Shown one piece after another: positions 1 through 12,600 of a stretch of DNA of 64,000 bases (the stretch's first letter is position 1; each line of letters starts with the position of its first letter). The stretch spans positions 18,141,219 to 18,205,218 of the forward strand of contig NC_064444.1 in assembly GCF_023343835.1 (NCBI RefSeq), written 5' to 3'. Below the pieces are notes generated by a model. The model searched no databases and was not told the DNA's origin. It was given only the letters and a program-made list of their open reading frames with translations. This stretch comes from Lagopus muta. Lineage: Eukaryota > Chordata > Aves > Galliformes > Phasianidae. The position numbers were made by a program, and so were the translations under genes.

Positions 1-157
1 CATGTCCTCTGCTTTGGGGGTCAGGAGGGTGGGAGGCACTGAGAGGGGACAGCTGGAGGGAGTCCTGGGCTGCCAGCGTCTTGGTGAAGATGCAGACGCC
101 ATCAGTTGGCAGAGCGCAGGAGCTTGTCTGAGCTGATGTATCTCTGAAGGAGTAGAA

Positions 158-325
158 ATGTGCTGGCATGGCTGCCCCGGGAGATGGGGGAGTCAGCATC
201 CCTGGAGGTATTCAAGAAAAGGGTGGATGTGGCGCAGGGGGACTTGGTCTAGAGCAATTGGGCATGGGAGGATGGCTGGACTAGGCGATCTTAGTGGTCT
301 TTCTGACCTTTGTGATTCTGTGGTT
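158..325 (+). mobile_element. CR1 LINE 3' fragment, sense
   Basis: Matches the CR1 3' end: 'ggctgcccgggaga', 'ccctggaggtattcaag', 'ggctggactaggcgatctt', ending in a 'tgattctg' unit. It lies in the HYDIN intron before window exon 1. Confidence 0.85.
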
Positions 326-457
326 TGGAGTACCAGCTCCAAGGTGATGACAACAAGATGGCTTGTGTCCTTGGACATCTGCATTTATTGCCAAGCTGAG
401 AGCCTAGTGCATGCTGTTGCTGACTCTCTCTCTTCCTCTTTTTTGCTTTATTCCCAG

Positions 458-641
458 TTGAGTGACTGCTACCAGGGAGTGGTCTTTGATGGCCTGGAGA
501 CCCTCTTTGCACGCAGCATGGCGTCTGCTCTCCTCTGCCTGCTCAAAGCTGTCAACAACCGTCCTTACATCTATTTTGTGAACCTGTTCCAGGACTATGC
601 CTCTTGGAAAGCCAAAGAGATGGCTGCAAAAGAGCAGGAAG
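458..641 (+). CDS. HYDIN: HYDIN window exon 1
   Basis: Acceptor ttcccag/TTG, donor G/gtgaga, phase 0 in and 1 out. It encodes the end of the adenylate-kinase-like domain, with GVVFDGLETLFARS and NLFQDYASWKAKE closely matching vertebrate HYDIN. This is the first exon I can place; the preceding one is not in the window. Confidence 0.92.
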
Positions 642-3600
642 GTGAGAATCATCTCCATACCTCTCAAATGTCCTCTCAAGCTCTCAGCCTTACCGTCGTG
701 TCCACCTGGACAGAACTTGTAAGAAATGTTTGGGTTTTTTTTAATCCTTCCTTTAGTATCGTAGAACCATAGAATCACTGAGGTTGGAAAAGACCTCTAA
801 GGTCACCTAGTCCCAACTGCCCACATGCCTCAGTGCCGTGTCCCCTTGGCCCATGAACACCTCCAGGGACAGTGACTCTCACCTCCTTGGGCAGCTGTGC
901 CAGTGCCCAAATGCTCTTTCAGAGGAGTTTTTCTTAATATCCAACCTTCTGCCTCAGCACAGCCAGCACTCACCTCACAGTTGCTTCAAGTATGTCTTCA
1001 TGAGGCAAAACACCTGCCTTTCAGTCTGTGTCTCCAAAGCTTTGGGTGCAAGTGCAGGCTCTCATGGCATGGTACCTATCCTCCATGCTGGGACATGGTT
1101 CTTGCAAAGCAGCACTCTGAGGCATTATCAAACCACAGCAGGTGTTGGGGCTCCCCACTATCAGCTTATCCTGGAGGGTCTGGGAAGGTTTGTGTGCTCA
1201 TCCCCAGCACCAAGCCCTGTGTGTATCTGCTGATGGTTTCTCGTGTGTGCATGGAAGAACGGGAGCAGGAAGAAGTTGCCAGGAGAGAGAAAGCACGCCT
1301 TCAGGAGATGGATGAGGAGGAGTACGATGCCCTCACTGAGGAGCAGAAAGCTCAGTTTGATGACCATATACTACAAGTCCAGCGTGAGAGGAGGAGGAGG
1401 TCTGTAAGCTTTACATGGGCAGCTCTCCAGTATGGTGTCCCTGAAGGGTTCCCCCATTCCCATCTTCCCATCCCACATGGGGCTCCTGACCCACCTGCTG
1501 CCCTCTTCCCTTCCCTGTGCTGGATGCAGGCAGGCTGCTGGAGATTTGGTTGAGTGACACCACAGCCGGTCTCAGCTCTTTGTTCTGTCAAGGCTGAAGC
1601 TTGTTTCCCCAGGGGAGATGACTAGGGCTGCTTCAAATGGCTCTGATTTTCAGGACAGACAGCACAAGTTTCCTAGAGCAATAGCTAGGTAAAGTGTAGT
1701 TGCTCAGAGCCTGTTTTGCAGGAGGGCAATTACTGCAGCTTTTGCTTTCTGATTGAATGGTTGTCCTGTTGCTGGGCACCACTGAAAAGAACCCGGCCCC
1801 ATCCACCTGGGGCTCTCAGCCTTTCCTCATACAGGAGATGCTCCAGGACCCGACCATCTCTGCAGCCCTCTGCTGGGCTCTCTGCATCAGTTCCCTGTCT
1901 GCCTTGAGCTGGGCAGCCCAGAACTGGGACCAGTGCTCAGGCTATGGCCCTCTCAGGGCACAGCACAGGGGAGGAGAACCTGTAGGGCTCCGTTCCAGGC
2001 AGACCTTATTAGAGGAGGTGCACAATTTAGAATCACAGAGACATTAAGGTTGGAAAGGATCCTCTCAGATCCCCCAGTCCATCCCCAGCCCACCCCCACC
2101 GTACACATTGACCACATTCATCAGTGCCACATCCCCATGGTTCTGGGACATCTCCAGGGATGGTGACAGCCTGTGCCAGTGCCTCCCCAATCTTTTGGAG
2201 AATAAATTCTTCCTAATACCCAGCATGAACCTCCCCTGGTGCAATGTGAGGCCACCTTTCATCCTATCATTATTACCTGGGAGATAAGACTGACCCCCAG
2301 TAGGTCCTGAATTTGGCCATAGACAGGCAGGCACGATCCATGTCATTCTGTCGTGACTCTCAGTGACGTATTCTGTTTGACTTGCTGAAGGAGGATGGAG
2401 CAGCTGGCTCGAGAGCTTGAGGAAAGGCAGAGGCAGGAACTAGAGCGCTTGAAGGAGGAAGAAGAGCAGAAGAAGAAGTCCAAGCGGGGAAGGAGAGAGC
2501 TTGGAAAAGAAAAAGACAGTGTCTTGGGGAAGAAAAGCCAGCCTGGAGGCAGACAGGTGAGTGGTTATACTATTGCAATGATCATCAGCATCCCACAAGA
2601 ACTGATTCAGTGCTTTGAAATACTTCTTTTCTCCTCTCCTGCCCAGAATGCCACCGCATCCACCAGCAACACCAACGCGTCCACCAGCAACCGCTCAGAC
2701 ACCAGCAATGGGGTGGACAAAAAGGGGTCTACAAAGGAGCACCCAGACTCTGCTGTAGGTGACAAGGATGAGAAGAAAAAGGGTAACAAGGTCCCCCTGA
2801 TGAATGCCAGCCCAGCAGCGCCCATGCAACCCAGCACCACAGAGCAGGAGGAAGCCAAGGAGAAGACACTGAGCGACAGCGAGAAGATCTTGGCCATGAG
2901 GTTTAAGATCTATGAGGCATCACAGAAAGAGATCGCACATATTTTATCAAACTGGGACAGAGTTCAGGGCATTCTGGTGTCCTCTTGGAGCCAGGAGGAG
3001 GTGTGGCAGAGGACAGAAGAGCAGAGCAGGCATTTATCCAGACGCAAGAGCAGGAGGGACAGGGAGAGGGAGCGCCTGGAGAAGGAGCGGCAGGAAAAGG
3101 AGCGCCTGGAGAAGGAGCGCTTGGAGAGGGAGAGGCAGGAGAAACTGAAGGCTCTCGAGGAATCCCAAGCACAGGCAGGGGAAGGTGCAGAAGGGTCAGC
3201 AAAAGGCCAGGGTGTCGGGGTGCCTTGCTTGGATATCCAGGTGCTGGACCCAGAGGATGCTATTGGGAAGATCCTGGAGAGTGGAAAGCTGCCCCCAGCA
3301 GAGCAGGTAAAGCCCTCTTGGGGCTCAAGTGCTGAGGTCTGAGACCTGGTGCTTTGTGTTCCACCAAGTGACGATGGCACAGAGCCTTGTCCCGTGCTGT
3401 GCTGTTGTTCCACTGCAGCTCCATGGCAGCTATGGGGTTGGGATGGTTCTCAGTTCTTCTCAAATGATGGAAAGAGGGAGTGCCATCCTGGCACTGTTCT
3501 GGAGCCCATCCACCCCAGTGTGCATAAAAAAGCACAGTACTCCATGTAAAAACAATGCCAGATTTTCAGTGTCTGAAAGGAAAGAGTGTGAGGATGAATG

Positions 3601-6600
3601 TGACTGAGAACTGATGGAGTTTTCTCTGATCTTTTAGATCCTGGATAGCCTGGGTCTGGGGCCCTCAGGGCCTCCCATTCCTCCTACTGCATTTTACTCT
3701 GTGATCCACTACCCAGAGAAGCGAGTGGCCCCAACAGGAGAAGCCCTCAAGCACTTCACCTTCATAATGCCAGAAGGTGCGATGGCAGAAGAAGAAAAGA
3801 AGGAATCAGAAAGTCTTGTGGATGCTCCCATCACGCCTACCACAAAGGTGCCAGGGCAAAGGGTTCGGGTGGGGGAGATGGAGAAGAACCACTGCAGACA
3901 AACAGTGATGGGCCCCATGTCTGCAGGAAGCCACAGCACATCCCTGGCCTAATTCATCTGAACAAACCCTGTTTGGGGGAAGGATGGAGGCTTTGGTGCA
4001 ATCAGAAAAGAGATTTCATGGGTAAAACGAAGCCAAGTAAAGGAGAGCAAGGCAGTGGGCAGATGTGAAACCAATAGAAACTGGTCATTCATGGGTTCTC
4101 TTGCGTGTTTGGCTACAAACCTGCAGCTTTCCTTCCAGGGCGGGGATGAATTAGGGCACGTCTCACCTTACTCTTCCTCTTCTTCCTCACCTGGTGCTCA
4201 GGTGTCAGAGGAGCAGCTCACCCCCACCAGAGGGAAAGCGAGGAAGGAAAAAACTGAGGGCAGCAAGGAGGTCAAGAAAGAGAAGCGGAGCTCTGCCCGG
4301 AGCAAGAAAAATCTCCATGGAACGGGCACAGGAACATCAACACATCCTGCTGATGTGGAGCAAAGCAGTGTGGACGTGGCCCCCTCTCCAGGGAAGCCCA
4401 TCAGGTGAGAGGGGAAGGAGAGCCATCTCACCAAATGGTTTGCCATTCCCACGGGCTGCTGGGTGGTGAGTCCACAGCCCTCCGCTTTGTCTCGTTGACG
4501 TGTTCCCAACATCTGAAGTGTTTCTCTGTAACTGCCAGGCTGAGCAGCTGTCGGTGGATCGTGCCTGCCCATGGCCAGGTGGAGCTGAAGGTACACTTCA
4601 CCTCCTCGGTGCCGGGCCAGTTTGACCAGACGATGAATTTTGAGGTGCTGGGGACAAAGCGACTGTACCAGCTGCACTGCAGGGGCATTTGTGTGTACCC
4701 CACCATCAGCCAGGACCCACGGTAAGGCTGCCCCCTGCTCTGCTTCACTCTGTACTTGGAGCAGGGGCTGCCTGTTGTACCCCAATGACCACTTCCCACC
4801 ACTTTACATCACCTTTGACGTGACTCCACCTGAGCACTACTGTCTCATCCAGCTTGGAGCTGGGAAGCTCTGCTGCTGAAGCTTATGGCTTCAGGTTGGA
4901 GCATCTCATAGCTCCTCACCTTCCCATTTTCTCCCTCCTAGGGTGGTGTTTCCTCACCGAAGGAAGAGCAAAGCAGACAATGACATCATCTTCAAGCAGT
5001 ATGTCATGAGCACAGGCGTGTTCCACTTTGGGCCACTGCTCTGTGGGAAGTCCAGAGACTGGTACGTACTGGTGGGCTGCCAGCTGGTCCTGGGTAGACG
5101 TCCCAGTGGCCCAAGGTGAATTTGGGCAACTCATGTCCTGCCTCCACCTCTCAGCTTCCTCGCTTATGACAGTGAACGTAATGGTGCTTTTTGAAGTGCT
5201 TCGAGCTGCATGGGCAGACTGGCCAAGCAATTATTCTGCCCGTAGCCTTATAAAATGTTGATTAATCTGTTATATTAGGCAGACTTTATGATTTGGCCTG
5301 CCAGCATGTGCGTGTGACCTGCAGAGGAATAACAGTGGGATTTATGAACCTGACTGCTGGATGAGGTCTGCCTTAAAAGCTGTCATTGTCACTGCTGGCG
5401 TGGTTCTATTTTTAATTTTGCTCTTTTTTTAATATCAGAAATGAAGCCCTTGCCTTCATGGGAGCCCTGGAGATCCAGTGATATTTTACAACCCTGGGAA
5501 ATGAAATAAAAACCCTTTAAAAGCGAAAGGGCATCTTCAGGCAGCCTGATGAATGGACTCCGGTCTTGGTTTCCTTTGTAACCATTTTTTTTTGCAAAAG
5601 CCTTTCTTGACGCCCTGCAGGGAAAGGACCAGAGATGCAGGAAGGACCCATGTGCCAGATGGCTTTTATTCTTGCGGGGACCCTTGAATTTTTGTTTTGC
5701 AAAGTGTTCTTTCTTTAAGTGCTTGTGCCTTGTCACACTGATGGGATTGGGGCACCAGGTGAAGGCGCAGACGTAGAAGTAACGGAAGGCTGAATGCACC
5801 ATGCAGTGTGCTCCTTTTTCCTAGCCTGCTTGTTACTCTGTGGTGAGAGCAGCCTCTTGCTGCCAGCATGCAGAGCTTGCCTCGGTGGCTGATAAGCGCA
5901 GCGGTCCCAGCATTGCTGAAGCCTTCTCCCTTTGTGGATAGGTACAAGGCGCTGCCCTTCCCCAGCAACTGTGAGAAGATAACCATCCTCAACATCACCC
6001 CCTTGGAAGCAGAGGTGCATTTCTTCTTCGAGCACGATCTCAAAGCAGACACGTTCATTTTAGACCCTCCCAGCATGACACTGAAACCCAACGAGAAGCA
6101 GGTAGGAGGCGAGCGTGCAGCGATGCAGCACCCAGGAGCTGCTCTGCCTGCTCACCAGACCTCTTCGCTGTCTCTTTTTGGGGCTAGGAACTGAGCATTT
6201 GGGCGTACCCCACTTTGGCCGGCCTCGTGGAAGACAAGCTCGTGTGCTGCATTAAGGACAACCCGGAGCCAGTGGTGTTCTACTTGTGCTGCCAGGGGGT
6301 GCAGATAGAGCTGGCGGTCAGCCCCAAGCACGTGAACTTTGGGAAGCTGCTGCTGCACAGGTCAGCCCTCAGCTGCTCTGCTAGCAGCAAGAGCCATCAG
6401 CCAGCCTTCAGCTTCTTTGGGTTATAGGGTCGTAGATAGCTATGGTTGGAAGGACCTCTAAGATCATCAAACCCAACCGTCAACCCATCGCCACCAACTC
6501 AGAATCATACAGTCGTAGAATCACTGAGATTGGAACGCAATTCTCAGATCCCCAAGTCCAACCCCAGCCCACCCCCACCGTGCCCACTGCCCCTGTCCCT

Positions 6601-9600
6601 CAGTGCCACATCCCCACGGCTCTGGGACACCTCCAGGGATGGAGACTCCCCCACCTCTTGGGCAGCTGTGCCACCGCCTTGCTGCTCTTTCAGAGGTTTT
6701 TCCTAATATCCCATCTGACCTCCTTTAACCAAACTTAAGGCCGTTGCCTCTCGTCCTTTCATCCTTTATGCCTATAAGTTGTTCTCTAGAGAGAGGCAGA
6801 CCGATCTTTCAAAGGGGCCGTTGGCCAAATGGGAAGGACAGGGCTGCTCCAAGGTGCAAAGCAAGGTGCCTGTGCTGAGCATCTTGGTGTGCCTGCAGGA
6901 GGGACAGCAAGCAGCTGGTGCTGCGCAACCCCATGCTGCTGCCTGCAGCCTGGAGGCTCAGCGGGCTGGAGAACCTCGGCGAGGACTTCTGTGTGTCACA
7001 AACTGAAGGCACTGTGGAGCCCTGTGCAGAACTGGGTATCTATCTGTATTTCAAAGCCACAAAGGCTGTCAGCATTAAGAAGACCATCCGACTGGAGGTG
7101 AGGGGATGTTGCTGTCCTGAGTGGAGCAGGACAAGGCAACCAAGGGTGTCGGGGGTGGAGGTTGTGCTGGAAGGGTTACCTGCAAGGAGGGCAGAGGGCT
7201 GAGCATTTGTGAACTTCCTTTCTGCTTACAGACCCTTAGCAGCAAGAAAGGATGGCTTTGTGGCCATAGTTCTCTATGATTTAAATCACTGGTAGCCCTC
7301 CAAGTAGGGTATGCCATGGTGGAACCAGCCAGCTATCATTATCTACCAGTAGAACTTAGGAGAATTGTCCCTGCAGTGTTTGTTTCTTGCTGCTTTAGGT
7401 TTCAGATGCAGAAAACATCCTGGGGATTGTTCAGATAGAAAATATCCAAATCCAAGCAGAAGCCTATGATGTTGCTCTGAGCGTCACCATTGCCAAAGGT
7501 CAGTGGATGCCCCAAACCAAACCAAACCAGATGCATTTCATTGCATGCAACCAAAACACCTGGGAGGGGTTGGGGTGGAATCATAGAATCATTCAGGTTT
7601 GAAAAGACCTTCTTAAGGTCATCTAGTCCAACCATCCACCTGCCACCAATATTGCCTCCTAACCACGTCCCTCCCATGGTTCTCAAACACCTTCAGGACG
7701 ATGACTTCACCACCTCCTCAGGCACCTTGTTCTAATGCCTCACCACACTTTCAGAGACCTTTTTCCTAACACAGGCATGTAAGCGTGGCCATAAAGCACG
7801 TGTCCTTCAAGCTGCGTGGCGTGAAGCACCGTCAGGGCAGAGAGAGCCTTGAGCCTCTTATGTCCCAGCTTTGAAATGTGTCATTTCCCACGCAGATTGA
7901 TTTGGGTTTGCCGAAGTGACAGCAATGTGAAAAAGCAGTTGGCAGCTCCTGAAGGCACAGCAGAGCATGGGGAGTAGTTGAAACTGTGCTTGGAAGCAAG
8001 GAGGTGGAAACTGGGCTCCTTATCTACTAAACCCTGCAAATATTCTCTAAGCAAGAGAAAGGGCAACAAAGCAGTTAAACTTCCAGGCTGGGAAGGGTGC
8101 TGAGGATTTTGTCCCACTTGAGAGCCTCAGATAGGCATCTTGCAACCCACAGCAACTCAGATCTTGGCCATCTCTTATCCCTTATGGGATTTCTGCAGGT
8201 ATGGATGGCAACGTGGATTTTGGAGTCATTAGGGTGCAGGACGATGCAAAGCAAATGTTAACCCTGAAGAACAAAGGGAAGTATGAGATTGCATACAGGT
8301 GAGCGACTGCTTGGGCCACCTTGTCTGTCCTTGCTTTCAGGATGTGTTCATTTCTCCTTACGAAACTCTTTAAATGAAGGAATGAGAAAGTCAGTGTTGA
8401 AGTGAGATTGGAGCACTTTTGGTCTGCAGTCTGTGCCAAAATCTGGGGATGGCAGAGATGGACTCTTTTGACTCTTTCCCTCTTTCTTTTTCTTTTTTTT
8501 TTTTCCTAAAGGTCCTGGCTGTGTTGCTGCTACCCACCTATAACCACAGAGGTCTTTGTCTCTTTCCTTTGTCCCCAGCTTCACGTTTGAAAATGCGGAT
8601 ACTGACATTCCAAACTTGGCATCCCACTTTGCCATCCTGCCACAGAGAGGGATGCTGGCTGCCTCGGAGCGCCCTGTGCACGTCCATCTGGTCTTCCACC
8701 CCAAGGCAGAAATAAATATCGAGGACAAACCCATCCTGAAGTGCCAGGTGAGCTGCTCCAGGCGGGTGGGTGGCTGCTCACACCCAGGATGTGTGTCTCC
8801 TGGAAGGAGAGGTTTAAGCTGGGAAATCCTCTCTTAGATACGTGCAACGTAATCTTTAGAAGGTGTTGGTGATGCTTCCCAAGCAGAGCTGAAAATCTGG
8901 CTCTGGAGGAGGCATTGAACAGGGCTAATAGGCTAAAGGTGACGTGGGGTGACAGGAGGGGCCATGGGGCTCCTTGCTGTGTTATCAAACCCTCCTCTGG
9001 CTGCAGGTGATTGAGCCCAGCCTCTGTGAAGGAGGGGAGACCATCGCCATCATCCCAGTGAATGTGTCTGCCAAGGCCATGTTCAGCAAGTACAGCATCA
9101 CCCCAGCCTCGTTCATTGATTTTGGGACTGTGGTGAATGGCACCAAGAAAACTTGCAGCTTCATCCTGGAAAACAGAGGCAGCCTTGACTTCAAGTTCCA
9201 AATCTACAAAGCAGAGCAGGATGCATCTGGGCCAAGAAGGAAAAGGTGGGTGAAGCTCTGCAGTGCCTGTCCCAGTCATGAGAGTGTGGCTGGTGATCCA
9301 AGGGACCCAAAAATGCCTCAGCTGCCCCGTGAGTAGGACAGAGTTGGTGGTAAAGCTGATCTATCCATGACCATCACCAGGCAACCCTTGTGGATCCATC
9401 AGGAACACGAGTGTAGGAAGGCTTCCCTCCATGGCCAGAAGGTTCTGGCCTTGGAGGATGGCGAGGAGCTCAGCACGGTGGATAATTCTGCTTTCTCCTC
9501 ACAGTGTCAATCATGGGATGTCCAACCACTCTGATGACGATGAAAGCATCGACAAAGTGCCCAACTCTGGGAAGCAAAACAGGCAGTCTCTGCAGAAGGA

Positions 9601-12600
9601 CACGAACCCCTTCATGCAGGTGGGTGGCCACGGGTTGGGATACAGTCACGTAGTGGGGCTGCCTCTGGGCCATGGGTCACCCCTCAGTGACTGGAGGCCA
9701 GGGGGTGGCATGCTCTTTGCTGGGGGCAGCCAAGGCAAGGCTGCGAGTCATCAGCCTCTCTGGGGCTCTGTCTGCAGGCACGCTTGACCCTTGGCATGTT
9801 CACAGTGTACCCTGGCTTTGGCTCCATCCACCCTGGGGGCCAGCAGGCCATCACAGTGGATTGCCAGGCAGAGCCAGTGGGGACGTGTGAGGCGCATCTA
9901 TCAATCAATATCTGTGACAGAGACCCCAAGGACAACCCTGTTGGCATCCCCTACACCCTGCTGGCCGAGTCCTGCCTTCCAGGTATACACCACCTACAGG
10001 TTGCTATGGCCAAGTCCAACAGTAGGGAGAGGGCAGGAGGAGTATGTGGAAGGGCAAGCAGAAAGTAAAGTCCTGGTGCCTGGGCTCCCAGACTGAGTCT
10101 TAGAGCATTCTGGGTCCACGTAACCTCAGCAGGAGTGCTTCTCAGTCCTCTTTTCTTCTCGCAGCATTTGTAGTTGATGACATAGGTTCCATCTTTGAAG
10201 AGCATCGTATCTGCAGCAATGCCAACCTCTGCCACATCCTGCAGACTGTGCAGGACAAAGGTGTGTTCATCACAGATGAGAATAAGTTCATCTTCACCAA
10301 CGTTCTGGTTGGGCACCGGGCCTCAGCCCGCTTCAAGATCCGCAATGTGGGCAAAGTCCCCTGTGATGTGGTCCTCTCCATCAAGCCCATCTCCACTAAG
10401 GTAAGAAAAGGGTGAGGTGATTGCTCCTCTTTTAAGGTAGGAGCCTGCCTTGCTTTCTAGATTCATCTTGCTTGCTCTAGTCCAGCTCTGTGCAGACAAA
10501 GTTACAGGGGAGAGCAACAGCCCCTGGGTTGTGTCCAGCACATCTCAAGGTTTTGGCTCGTTCCTCCAGGTCTGTGGAGGGAGACCTGAACCCTTCTGGA
10601 TCTCTCTAGGAAGCACATCGAAGGGTCTTTTCTACTGGGGCCAATGTGTCTGGGCTCCAAGGAGGCCGTTTCTTCAGGCTCCTTGTTTTTCTTCTCTTTG
10701 AAGGTCAATTCTAGATTATTTGCAGAGTTTTCCATGCGCCTCCTGCTCTCCTGGGCTTTATGGCAGCTCCCTGTCTAAGGCCAGCATTACTTTGGTGTCT
10801 CCCCTTGAGATGGAGGTGTCCTGTCCCCTGCTTCCTGATGCATGTGTGAATTGGGCTGCGCTGCGTGGAAGCTTTTATGTCCTAACACCAATCCGTGTGC
10901 TCCCGTCCAGCAGAACAGCCGCATCAGTGACATCTTTGAGGTGGATCCCACTCAGATGTGTGTGCCCAGCCATTCTCACGCCTTTGCTACAGTGACCTTC
11001 ACTCCACAAACGATGCAGAACTACCAGTGCACTTTTGAGGCTTGCCTTGAAACCCAGGCAAGGTAACACAGCTTCTGAGATGGTAGGGGGACAATGAAGT
11101 GGCTTCTGTGCCACGTTATTTCCTCCTGGCTCCTGTGCTAAGGATGAGGGAGGAGAGGGACAAGGGGGCTGTATAAATACCAGCCAATAACGATTTCTCC
11201 TCTGCCCCTCCTGCAGCCCAGTGGCAATTAAAACAGAAAGCCTGACATTTGATATCAGTGGGGAGGGGAACCTGCCTCGGGTGACAGTCCTGCGCCCAGT
11301 GCTTCGCAACAAGAGGGGGAACCCTCTGCTCCTCTTCAAGAAGCTGTTGCTTGGTGATTCAGAAAAGCTCCCTCTGGTCCTTCAGAACAATGGCATCATA
11401 CCTGTCCAGGTGAGGGGCTGCTGGGGAAATGCATCAGCTGCTCTGGAAGCAAGTTCTTGTCCCATGGAGGAGAAAGCATGGCACAGACTTGCTGCTACAC
11501 TGTGCGTCTCCTCTCCATTCCCCTCCTATCTCTTATGTGGAAATGCATGGTGTCCTACTTACATTATATTCTATTTTATCACATCTTACTGCAGTTTAAT
11601 TAAGCTTGACTGTAGTTTAATTCCATTCTGCTCATTATTTACTCTTTCCCAGTGAGGAACCAGCAGCAGTTCAGTCTTTGGGCTGTCCTGCACTCTCACT
11701 GTTGTGGCAGTGCTCTGTGTTCCCTTTTCTCAGTTGCTGATAGATATGTTGGATGAAGCGAGAGTTTTCTTCCTGAAAGCCAGGCCCACCACGCACTGCA
11801 TCTACCAGGCTGCAGACACAAAGGAGGATTCTACTGGAGAAGGTGAATGCATTAGCCATGAAGTGTGGGCATCCACACGGGTTGGACAGTAGGATAAAAT
11901 TCTTCTACAAAAGAGCAGTGATGCAGTGGCACAGCTGCCCAGGGAGAGGGGGAGTCACCATTGCTGGGGTGTCCCAGAGCCGAGGGGATGTGGCACTGAG
12001 GGACATGGGCAGTGGGCACAGTGGGGTGGGGTTGGGCTTAGGGACCTGAGAGCTCTTTTTCACCCAATCTTAATGATTCCGTTATTCTAAATATGTGCCA
12101 GGCTCAAGGTTTGCCAAGCAGCAGCTAGATGTTAGGCACTGACTGGAGGAGGTTCGGGAGCCAGGTGTTAACCAGGCTTTGAGATGCTTAAGGCTGTGTG
12201 TGCTGTCATCATAGCCTTGTGAGCATAAAGGGAACATGCAGAGCCATAGGTGGGAGCACCTGTGCTTAGAGACAGCTGGGTTTCAACCACTTCTTCCTAT
12301 TATATCCCAAGGAAGAATTTCCTCTGAACAGATCTATCGCTGTCTCTAATTTCACTGGTGCAGGGAGAAAGCCCCACACTGCCTCCTGTGTCCTACATCG
12401 TGGGGAATCAGCAGAGTTTGACGTGCTTTTCAAACCCAACCTGCCCCAGCGTGCGGAAGGGCAGATCCACCTGTCTGTGGTGGACAACCCCTATGAGGAG
12501 ACCAACATCCAGCTGGTGGGTGAGGGCTACGAGGATGATTTCACGCTAGATAACATCCACGGGCTTGTGGCAGACAGCTTTGAGGAGAACACTGAAGGCA

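Noticed and set aside
1..457. Possible earlier HYDIN exon before 458.
   Set aside because: The sequence is a CR1 end plus intron; no segment in frame resembled the preceding adenylate-kinase-like domain.
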